This document shows positions 14,716 to 20,921 of a stretch of DNA of 20,921 nt, in pieces. Both the position numbers and the translations under genes were made by a program. The notes beneath the pieces were generated by a model. The model searched no databases. It saw only the letters and a program-made list of their open reading frames with translations, and was not told the origin of the DNA. Within the stretch, counting starts at the first letter, position 1; the number at the start of each line of letters is the position of its first letter. This DNA comes from an uncultured Oscillospiraceae bacterium (GTDB taxonomy: Bacteria > Bacillota > Clostridia > Oscillospirales > Ruminococcaceae): NCBI GenBank assembly GCA_950097605.1, contig CATNEU010000003.1, positions 1 to 20,921 of the forward strand. The letters run 5' to 3'.

Positions 14716-17469
14716 ATGGGTTTTTTGGATAATTTATTTGGCTCGTACAGCAAGCGCGAGCTCAAGCGCATCGACCCCATTCTCAAATCGGTCCTGGCGT
14801 TGGAAGAGGAGTACGCCGCCATGAGCGACGAGGAACTCAAGGCCTGCACGCCCAAGCTCAAGCAGCGCCTTGCAGACGGAGAAACGCTCGACGATATTTT
14901 GCCGGAGGCGTTTGCCACCTGTAGAGAGGCGTCCTGGCGCGTGCTCGGCATGAAGCACTTCCCGGTGCAGGTCATCGGCGGTATTGTGCTGCATCAGGGC
15001 CGTATTGCGGAAATGCGCACCGGTGAGGGTAAAACCCTCGTGGCGACGCTTCCGTCCTATCTCAACGCGCTGAGCGGAAAAGGCGTGCATATCGTCACGG
15101 TCAACGACTACCTTGCGCGCCGCGACTCCGAGTGGATGGGTAAGATCCACCGGTTCCTGGGCCTCAAGGTCGGCCTGATTGTGCACGACCTCGACAACGA
15201 ACAGCGCCGGGAAGCCTATAACTGCGACATCACATACGGCACCAACAACGAGTTTGGCTTCGACTACCTGCGCGACAACATGGTGATTTATAAAAAGGAC
15301 AAGGTGCAGCGCGACGTGCACAACTTTGCCATCGTCGACGAGGTCGACTCGATCTTGATCGACGAGGCGAGAACCCCGCTGATTATCTCCGGCCCGGGCG
15401 AGAAGTCCACCGAGATGTATGTCATCAGCGACCGCTTTGCGCGCGGGCTGACCATGCAGAAAATCACCGAACTTGACGAGAAGGAAGACCAACACCAGAG
15501 CTCTGAGGCCGATTACATCGTGGATGAAAAGGCAAAGACCGCCACGCTTACGCCCAACGGCGTGAAAAAAGCCGAGAGCTATTTTAATATTGACAACCTC
15601 ATGGATGCCGAGTATATCACGATCCAGCACCACATCAACCAGGCCAGCAAGGCGCGCGGCGTGATGACCCGCGACATCGACTACGTCGTCAAGGACGGCG
15701 AGGTCATCATCGTCGACGAGTTCACCGGCCGTTTGATGGAGGGCCGCCGCTACAACGAGGGCCTGCACCAGGCCATCGAGGCAAAAGAGGGCGTCAAGGT
15801 TGAAAGAGAATCCAAAACCCTGGCGACCATCACCTTCCAAAACTACTTCCGTATGTATAAAAAGCTCTCGGGTATGACCGGTACGGCCATGACCGAGGAA
15901 TCCGAGTTCCGCCAGATTTATAAACTGGACGTCATCGACATTCCAACCAATAAACCCGTGCTGCGTATCGACAACAACGACGCGATTTACAAGACCGAAA
16001 ACGGTAAATTTGGCGCCGTAATCGAGCAGATCATCGAGTGCAGCGAGACCGGGCAGCCGGTATTGGTCGGTACGGTCTCGATTGAAAAATCCGAGCATCT
16101 GAGCAAAATGCTCAAGCGCCGCGGTATCAAACACAACGTGCTCAACGCGAAAAACCATGAGAAGGAAGCGGAGATCATCGCGCAGGCCGGCAAGCTCGGC
16201 GCGGTTACGATTGCTACCAACATGGCCGGACGCGGTACCGACATCATGCTCGGCGGTAACGCCGAATATCTCGCAAAGGATGAGATGCGCAAACAGGGCT
16301 TTGAGGAGCGGCTGATCTCCGAGGCGACGGCGTTTGGCGATACCGAGGACGAGGACATCCTCCACGCCAGAAAGACCTTCAAGGAACTCGAAGAGAAGCA
16401 CAAAAAGCTGATTAAGTTCGAGGCGGAGAAGGTGATCCAGGCGGGCGGCCTGTTTATCATGGGCACCGAGCGCCACGAGTCCAGGCGAATCGACAACCAG
16501 TTGCGCGGCCGTGCCGGCCGTCAGGGCGACCCGGGTGAAAGCCGGTTCTTCCTCTCGCTTGAGGACGACCTCATGCGCCTGTTCGGCGGCGAGAGAATCC
16601 AGAACATGTTTGCCACGATGGGCATTGATGAAAACCAGCCCATCGAGAACAAAATGCTCACCAACGCCATCGAAAACGCCCAGAAGAAGGTGGAGGGCCG
16701 CAACTTTGCAATCCGTAAGAACGTGCTGCAATTCGACGACGTTATGAACCGCCAGCGCGAGATCATCTACGACCAGCGTTCCAAGGTCCTCAACGGGGAA
16801 GACCTCAAGGAGTATATTGTCAAGATGATCGAGGAGTCGGTGAGGAGTACTGTCGACCAGTTTATCAACGACGACGAGGTGCGCGACAACTGGAACATCG
16901 ACGGCCTGCGCAACCACTATCTCGGCTTCTTGACCAAGGAGGACGACTTCCAGTTCGACACCGAGCAGCTTTCGCTGCTCGAGAAGTCCGAGCTGGTGGA
17001 CACCCTCAAGGAGCGCGCGCTCGAGATTTACAACAAGCGCGAGGAGGAGTTCACGCCCGAAGTCATGCGTGAGCTCGAGCGCGTGGTCATGCTCAAAATT
17101 GTCGACACCAAGTGGATGGACCACATCGACGCGATGGAGGAGCTCAAGCGCGGCATCTACCTGCGCTCGTATGCGCAGAAGGACCCGGCGGTTGAATTCC
17201 GCTTTGAAGGCTTCGAGATGTTCGACGAAATGATTAACAGCATCCGGGAGGACACCGTCCGCCTGCTGCTGACGATCCACATCTCTCCGGAGCACCTGCC
17301 GCAGCGCGAGCAGGTGGCCAAACCGCTGGAGGCCCACCATGGCGACGGCAGCGAACCCGCCAGAAAAGAACCCGTGAAAAAGGCTGCGGAGCCGGGCCCC
17401 AACGACCCGTGTCCGTGCGGCAGCGGCAAAAAATATAAAAAGTGCTGCGGCAACAGCACAGAGGAATAG
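14716..17469 (+). CDS. secA: Preprotein translocase ATPase SecA
   Basis: The motor that pushes unfolded preproteins through SecYEG, using ATP at the inner membrane face. Walker A is MRTGEGKT (residues 100-107). The DEAD-type Walker B is DEVD (208-211), followed by SILIDEARTPLIISG. The preprotein cross-linking domain, the second nucleotide-binding domain (VTIATNMAGRGTDIMLGG; QLRGRAGRQGDPGESRFFLS) and the helical scaffold follow. The C-terminus has the zinc-binding SEC-C motif CPCGSGKKYKKCC (899-911), which binds SecB or ribosomes in other bacteria. Length is 917 residues, normal. AGAGGTGA at 14701-14708 supports the ATG. The gene is transcribed alone, with a hairpin-rich end after it. The surface protein at 7782 would be one of its clients. 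Confidence 0.98.
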   Translation: MGFLDNLFGSYSKRELKRIDPILKSVLALEEEYAAMSDEELKACTPKLKQRLADGETLDDILPEAFATCREASWRVLGMKHFPVQVIGGIVLHQGRIAEMRTGEGKTLVATLPSYLNALSGKGVHIVTVNDYLARRDSEWMGKIHRFLGLKVGLIVHDLDNEQRREAYNCDITYGTNNEFGFDYLRDNMVIYKKDKVQRDVHNFAIVDEVDSILIDEARTPLIISGPGEKSTEMYVISDRFARGLTMQKITELDEKEDQHQSSEADYIVDEKAKTATLTPNGVKKAESYFNIDNLMDAEYITIQHHINQASKARGVMTRDIDYVVKDGEVIIVDEFTGRLMEGRRYNEGLHQAIEAKEGVKVERESKTLATITFQNYFRMYKKLSGMTGTAMTEESEFRQIYKLDVIDIPTNKPVLRIDNNDAIYKTENGKFGAVIEQIIECSETGQPVLVGTVSIEKSEHLSKMLKRRGIKHNVLNAKNHEKEAEIIAQAGKLGAVTIATNMAGRGTDIMLGGNAEYLAKDEMRKQGFEERLISEATAFGDTEDEDILHARKTFKELEEKHKKLIKFEAEKVIQAGGLFIMGTERHESRRIDNQLRGRAGRQGDPGESRFFLSLEDDLMRLFGGERIQNMFATMGIDENQPIENKMLTNAIENAQKKVEGRNFAIRKNVLQFDDVMNRQREIIYDQRSKVLNGEDLKEYIVKMIEESVRSTVDQFINDDEVRDNWNIDGLRNHYLGFLTKEDDFQFDTEQLSLLEKSELVDTLKERALEIYNKREEEFTPEVMRELERVVMLKIVDTKWMDHIDAMEELKRGIYLRSYAQKDPAVEFRFEGFEMFDEMINSIREDTVRLLLTIHISPEHLPQREQVAKPLEAHHGDGSEPARKEPVKKAAEPGPNDPCPCGSGKKYKKCCGNSTEE

Positions 17470-17471
17470 AG

Positions 17472-17488
17472 CGCGGGTGACGCCCGCG
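17472..17488 (+). other. Small hairpin directly after secA
   Basis: CGCGGG and CCCGCG with loop TGACG, starting within a few bases of the secA stop codon. No T run follows. It probably protects the mRNA end or forms part of the terminator region. Confidence 0.4.
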
Positions 17489-17492
17489 GGAG

Positions 17493-17557
17493 AGGCGGCG
17501 TTTGCCGGCAGTTTGTTCCCGGAAACGGGACGAGCCGGCAGGAGCCGCCTTTCTCTG
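17493..17557 (+). terminator. Three-tier hairpin after secA, probable terminator
   Basis: Nested stems: AGGCGGC (17493-17499) with GCCGCCT (17544-17550), TGCCGGC (17503-17509) with GCCGGCA (17534-17540), and TCCCG (17517-17521) with CGGGA (17526-17530), capped by a GAAA tetraloop. The T-rich tail TTTCTCTG is imperfect, so termination may be partial. Confidence 0.6.
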
Positions 17558-17624
17558 TCCACAATCTCTGTCAAAATTACTAAATTTCCTGTAAAATCTG
17601 CAGCAGGTTTGAGGGGCGTCCCGC

Positions 17625-17653
17625 TTGCAAGTTGTCCCGTTGCATATTATAAT
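17625..17653 (+). promoter_or_regulatory. Promoter of the NifU-like/GGGtGRT operon
   Basis: TTGCAA (17625-17630), 17 bases, TATAAT (17648-17653). The start is expected near 17660, about 50 bases before the ATG at 17708. Confidence 0.8.
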
Positions 17654-17707
17654 AGATCTGTGTAAGGAATGTGCCAGCTGGCATACCAAACCGAAAGGAG
17701 TACCGAT

Positions 17708-18400
17708 ATGAACTATTCTCATGAAGTAGAGAGAATGTGTGTTCTCACAAAAGGTCCAAATCACGGTCCTGCGCCGATCCCGGAGGAAGGCAAATGGGTC
17801 AAAGCATATGAAATCAAAGACATTTCCGGTCTGTCGCACGGCATTGGCTGGTGCGCGCCGCAGCAGGGCTGCTGCAAGCTCACCCTCAATGTAAAAGACG
17901 GCATTGTTGAAGAGGCGCTCGTGGAAACGCTGGGCTGCTCGGGCATGACGCATTCGGCCGCTATGGCGGGCGAGATCCTGCCGGGCAAAACCATCCTGGA
18001 AGCGCTCAATACCGACCTCGTCTGCGACGCAATCAATGTTGCCATGCGCGAGATCTTTAAACAGCTCGTATACGGCAGAACCCAGACGGCTTTCTCGGAA
18101 GGCGGCCTGCCGATCGGCGCCGGCCTTGAGGACCTGGGCAAGGGCCTGCGTTCGCAGGTCGGCACCATCTTCAGCACCAAGGCCAAGGGCGTCCGCTATA
18201 TGGAGATGGCCGAAGGCTACATCCTTTCGGTTGCGCTCGATGAGAACAACGAAGCAATCGGCTATAAATTCGTAAGGCTTGGTAAAATGCTCGAGGATAT
18301 CCGCCACGGTGTCAACCCCGCTGAGGCTTACAACAAAAATATCGGCACATACGGTCGCTATGATGGCGCTGCCAAATATATCGACCCGCGTGAAGAATAA
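17708..18400 (+). CDS. NifU/IscU-like iron-sulphur scaffold protein
   Basis: Resembles the N-terminal scaffold domain of NifU and IscU, on which Fe-S clusters are built. Blocks GWCAPQQGCCKLTLNVKDG, VETLGCSGMTHSA and NTDLVCDAINVAM align in order with the three cysteine blocks of IscU, giving C55 (or C56), C77 and C106 as likely ligands, with C49 as an extra cysteine. The stretch between the second and third ligand is shorter than in IscU, and the IscU Asp next to the first cysteine is absent. The C-terminal 100 residues (GGLPIGAGLEDLGKGLRSQVG and on) are not part of classical IscU. The ATG at 17708 is set by AAAGGAG at 17693-17699; the open frame from 17669 adds 13 unrelated residues. Length is 230 residues. 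No cysteine desulphurase is nearby. The GGGtGRT gene follows after 20 bases, so the two act together. Confidence 0.85.
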   Translation: MNYSHEVERMCVLTKGPNHGPAPIPEEGKWVKAYEIKDISGLSHGIGWCAPQQGCCKLTLNVKDGIVEEALVETLGCSGMTHSAAMAGEILPGKTILEALNTDLVCDAINVAMREIFKQLVYGRTQTAFSEGGLPIGAGLEDLGKGLRSQVGTIFSTKAKGVRYMEMAEGYILSVALDENNEAIGYKFVRLGKMLEDIRHGVNPAEAYNKNIGTYGRYDGAAKYIDPREE

Positions 18401-18420
18401 TCGGTAAGGAGGTAAACAAC

Positions 18421-19419
18421 GTGGTACAATTTGAAGGTAAAGAGAGAAGAATGCCGAAAATCGAGAAATGTCTCGCAGAGTACGGCTTGGAATCTTTAGA
18501 GGCTGCCCGCGAACTCTGTCTTAAAAAAGGCATCAACGTGGAAGAGATCGTCAAAGGCGTGCAGCCAATCGCGTTTGAAAACGCCGTTTGGGCCTATACG
18601 CTGGGCACCGCTGTCGCGCTGAAAAAGGGCGCGGTCAAGGCGGCGGATGCTTCTGAAGCAATCGGTATCGGCCTGCAGGCGTTCTGCGTGCCGGGCTCGG
18701 TTGCAGAAACCAGAAACGTCGGCCTGGGCCACGGCAACCTCGGCGCCATGCTGCTCCGTGAGGAGACAAACTGCTTCTGCTTCCTCGCGGGACATGAGTC
18801 CTTCGCGGCGGCGGAGGGCGCAATCGGCATTGCGCGCACCGCAAACAAAGCCCGTAAAAACCCGCTCCGCGTCATCCTCAACGGCCTTGGCAAGGATGCG
18901 GCCTACATCATTTCGAGAATCAACGGTTTCACCTATGTGGAGACCGAGTATGACTTCGCGACCAGCGAGCTCAAAGTTGTCAGAGAAGTTCCGTTTTCCG
19001 ATGGCGAGAAGGCAAAGGTCAAATGCTATGGCGCCAACGACGTTTTGGAAGGCGTTGCGATCATGAAGGCCGAGAAGGTGGACGTTTCAATCACCGGCAA
19101 CTCCACCAACCCGACCCGGTTCCAGCACCTTGTTGCAGGTACCTATAAGAAGTGGTCGTATGAGAACGGCGTGAAATACTTCTCGGTTGCTTCGGGCGGC
19201 GGCACGGGCCGTACCCTGCATCCGGACAACATGGGTGCCGGTCCGGCTTCCTATGGTCTGACCGACTCGATGGGCCGCATGCATGGCGACGCGCAGTTTG
19301 CAGGCTCCTCCTCCGTACCGGCCCACGTGGAAATGATGGGCCTGATCGGCATGGGCAACAACCCGATGGTCGGCGCTACCGTGGCGTGCGCGGTTGCAGT
19401 GGAAGAGGCGAGCAGATAA
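18421..19419 (+). CDS. GGGtGRT protein, function unknown
   Basis: A 332-residue soluble protein of the family named for its conserved GGGTGRT sequence, seen here at 259-265 in SVASGGGTGRTLHPDN. I know of no established function. Other glycine-rich blocks are GLGHGNLGAMLLREETNCFCFLAG (near residues 100-125) and GMGNNPMVGATVACAVAVEEA at the C-terminus. A cysteine pair, CFC, sits in the first block. There is no signal peptide or membrane helix. The GTG start follows AAGGAGG (18406-18412) at eight bases. The gene is second in the operon, 20 bases behind the NifU-like scaffold, and the pairing suggests a shared role in Fe-S or other metal chemistry. It is followed by a very strong terminator. Confidence 0.88.
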   Translation: MVQFEGKERRMPKIEKCLAEYGLESLEAARELCLKKGINVEEIVKGVQPIAFENAVWAYTLGTAVALKKGAVKAADASEAIGIGLQAFCVPGSVAETRNVGLGHGNLGAMLLREETNCFCFLAGHESFAAAEGAIGIARTANKARKNPLRVILNGLGKDAAYIISRINGFTYVETEYDFATSELKVVREVPFSDGEKAKVKCYGANDVLEGVAIMKAEKVDVSITGNSTNPTRFQHLVAGTYKKWSYENGVKYFSVASGGGTGRTLHPDNMGAGPASYGLTDSMGRMHGDAQFAGSSSVPAHVEMMGLIGMGNNPMVGATVACAVAVEEASR

Positions 19420-19454
19420 GCTGTAGACCCGTACGATTACTGGTTTTTCTATTG

Positions 19455-19496
19455 AAAGAAGGCTCCTAGAGCAATTGCTCTAGGAGCCTTCTTTTT
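19455..19496. terminator. Perfect 40-base palindromic terminator
   Basis: Bases 19455-19474 and 19475-19494 are exact complements with AATT at the centre, followed by T's to 19496. In the opposite direction the left end also provides a T run, so it can end both the GGGtGRT transcript and the minus-strand ABC operon. Confidence 0.93.
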
Positions 19497-19503
19497 GTGT
19501 ACC

Positions 19504-19522
19504 ATATACGGCATATATGGGA
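19504..19522. other. Small inverted repeat after the ABC permease
   Basis: CCATATA and TATATGG with a CGGCA centre, 15 bases past the permease stop on its strand. AT-rich; role unclear. Confidence 0.3.
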
Positions 19523-19536
19523 GCCGGGAGCACCTG

Positions 19537-20697
19537 TTATGAAATATGCAGCGCATCAATCGGCTGAAGCCGGGAGGCCTTTGCCGCCGGATAGCTGCCA
19601 AACAGAATTCCGATGACCGCGCAGAAGGCGATTGCGGCAATGCCGACCGACCAGTTCATTTTAATGGAGGATCCGGCAACAAGGTTGTATACTTCGACTG
19701 CACCAAGCGAGAGAAGAAGTCCGGTCAATCCTCCTAGAACAGACAAAATGCAGGCCTCGCACAGGAACTGAAGCATAATATGCTTTCTTTTTGCGCCGAC
19801 TGCCTTGCGAATACCGATCTCACTTGTGCGCTCGGTAACAGATACCAGCATGATGTTCATAATGCCGATGCCGCCGACAAGTAACGAAATAGCGGCAATG
19901 CCCGCAAGCAATAGGGACATCGTGTTGGTTACATCGTTCATGGTGTCCAGAACATCCGATTGATTGCTGACATTGTAGGCGTCCTCATCACGGGTAGCCT
20001 GCAAAAGAAACATCTCCACACTGCTGATGGCGGCATTCACCGTGTTTTCACTTGTTGCTTTGATATAGAAGCTGCTTACACTTGTTTGCCCGGTTATACG
20101 GGAAGCCGTAGAATAAGGAATTAGAATCTTGCTGTCATCCGAACCGGCAAGGCTTGAACCCTGCTCTTCCAATACCCCAACAACCTTGTAAACGCTGTCC
20201 CCAATAATGATTGTCCCGTCTACGGCATCCCATGTGCCAAACAGATCCATGGCGGCCTCGGCGCCGATCACACAGACATTTGTCTTCCATTCATTGTCGG
20301 ATTCGACAATCTTTCTGCCTCGCTGAATGTCGATACTCTGCACATCAAAATAAGAGGGCGTAATGCCGACAATCGAATAATTACCGGTCTCACTGTTTTT
20401 CTTCACCGTCTGACTGGTGGAGATAATCGGTGCTACGCTGTCGATAGAAGAATACGATGCAAGACTTTCTACCGAATCAGCGGAAATGGATACATCCTCT
20501 CCAGATATGGTTGCGGCGATTTGCTGCGCGCCCATGCTGGAAACGCTGTCGGTAATCCCGGTCGTTGCACCCTGCGTGATGGATACGAGAATTACAACCG
20601 CCATGACGCCGATGATAATGCCGAGCATTGTCAGAAAGGAGCGCATTTTATTGTTGCAAATCGCCTTTAAGGAGAGCTTTACGATTTTCCTAGTCAT
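19537..20697 (-). CDS. MacB-type ABC transporter permease
   Basis: The membrane subunit of an exporter of the MacB/FtsX class, which works by mechanical transmission and handles peptides, lipoproteins or antimicrobials. Layout: a first membrane helix in MRSFLTMLGIIIGVMAVVIL (about 18-42), an extracellular MacB-like domain of about 210 residues (VVGVLEEQGSSL, ILIPYSTA), then three helices in the last 130 residues with the FtsX-type sequence SVTERTSEIGIRKAVGAKRKHI between the first two. It ends PAAKASRLQPIDAL, as MacB permeases do. Length is 386 residues, normal. The ATG overlaps the TGA of the upstream ATPase gene (ATGA), showing coupled translation. No adaptor protein is visible within the window; substrate unknown. 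Confidence 0.93.
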   Translation of the reverse strand: MTRKIVKLSLKAICNNKMRSFLTMLGIIIGVMAVVILVSITQGATTGITDSVSSMGAQQIAATISGEDVSISADSVESLASYSSIDSVAPIISTSQTVKKNSETGNYSIVGITPSYFDVQSIDIQRGRKIVESDNEWKTNVCVIGAEAAMDLFGTWDAVDGTIIIGDSVYKVVGVLEEQGSSLAGSDDSKILIPYSTASRITGQTSVSSFYIKATSENTVNAAISSVEMFLLQATRDEDAYNVSNQSDVLDTMNDVTNTMSLLLAGIAAISLLVGGIGIMNIMLVSVTERTSEIGIRKAVGAKRKHIMLQFLCEACILSVLGGLTGLLLSLGAVEVYNLVAGSSIKMNWSVGIAAIAFCAVIGILFGSYPAAKASRLQPIDALHIS

Positions 20698-20921
20698 CCT
20701 CGACCCTCCCTGTCACTGAGTATGCCATCACGCACATAAACCTTTCTGCCGGCCTGATTCGCCACATTGATGTCGTGGGTAATCAGAACAATCGTGTGGC
20801 CGTCATTCCATAAGCCCTTGATGATATCCATGATTTCTTTTCCGGATGAGGAATCCAAATTTCCTGTCGGCTCATCTGCCAAAATGATGGACGGCCGACT
20901 TGCCAGGGCACGGGCGATGGC
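20694..20921 (-). CDS. ABC transporter ATP-binding protein, C-terminal part
   Basis: The ATPase subunit of the MacB-type exporter (LolD/MacB class), cut by the right edge of the window. The 75 visible residues begin in AIARALASRPSII, directly after where the signature motif would be. They contain Walker B and the D-loop, LADEPTGNLDS, and the switch histidine in LITHD. Walker A, the Q-loop and the signature lie beyond 20921. The methionine near 20882 is internal, not a start. The gene ends with TGA overlapping the permease ATG. ATPases of this class with a separate FtsX-type permease usually run about 225-240 residues, so roughly two thirds is missing. Confidence 0.93.
   Translation of the reverse strand, partial: AIARALASRPSIILADEPTGNLDSSSGKEIMDIIKGLWNDGHTIVLITHDINVANQAGRKVYVRDGILSDREGRG

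Noticed and set aside
14734..17574. A 946-residue open frame opposite secA
   Set aside because: It mirrors the codon bias of secA. The product is a low-complexity hydrophobic/histidine mix without domains, and secA is unquestionably the real gene.

Overview
This window looks like chromosomal DNA from a Gram-positive anaerobe of the class Clostridia, possibly near Oscillospirales/Ruminococcaceae. The evidence is the dnaG-rpoD pair, Firmicutes-type promoters (TTGACA-17-TATAAT class) and strong AGGAGG ribosome sites. It also includes a four-cysteine L31, a SecA with a C-terminal zinc finger, a cell-wall protein with an NPxTG-type sorting signal, and the NifU-like/GGGtGRT pair I associate with anaerobic Firmicutes. 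The lineage is inferred from gene content; no rRNA is present.

Layout. Positions 1-6894 are a plus-strand housekeeping block: the end of an alpha-phosphoglucomutase-type sugar mutase, rpmE (L31), a YigZ/IMPACT-family gene, a dGTPase-like HD hydrolase, a damaged small reading frame, dnaG, rpoD and an Rrf2-type regulator with three cysteines. A 17-bp-stem bidirectional terminator separates this block from a small minus-strand XRE repressor gene. That repressor faces a 569-bp AT-rich region holding an operator-like repeat array, a consensus plus-strand promoter with no convincing protein behind it, and the promoter of a secreted, helical, wall-anchored surface protein (7782-8960). Convergent on this, on the minus strand, is a three-gene envelope glycosylation operon (GT-C enzyme, YfhO, DPM1/CsbB-type glycosyltransferase; 13832 down to 9102).

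Between that operon and secA lies a region of nearly 900 bp with a tandem array of a 147-bp unit (2.6 copies) made almost entirely of short hairpins. After secA comes a two-gene transcript for a NifU-like scaffold and the GGGtGRT protein, ended by a perfect 40-bp palindromic terminator. The right edge holds a MacB-type ABC exporter on the minus strand: the complete permease and the C-terminal part of its ATPase.

How the genes fit together. The left block serves information processing (ribosome, primase, sigma factor, dNTP control). The middle builds and decorates the cell surface: sorted surface protein, lipid-linked sugar synthesis and transfer, and SecA export. The right part is probably Fe-S related plus an exporter. 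The least explained parts are the 147-bp hairpin array, the XRE-controlled orphan promoter with its strong terminator, and the GGGtGRT pair.
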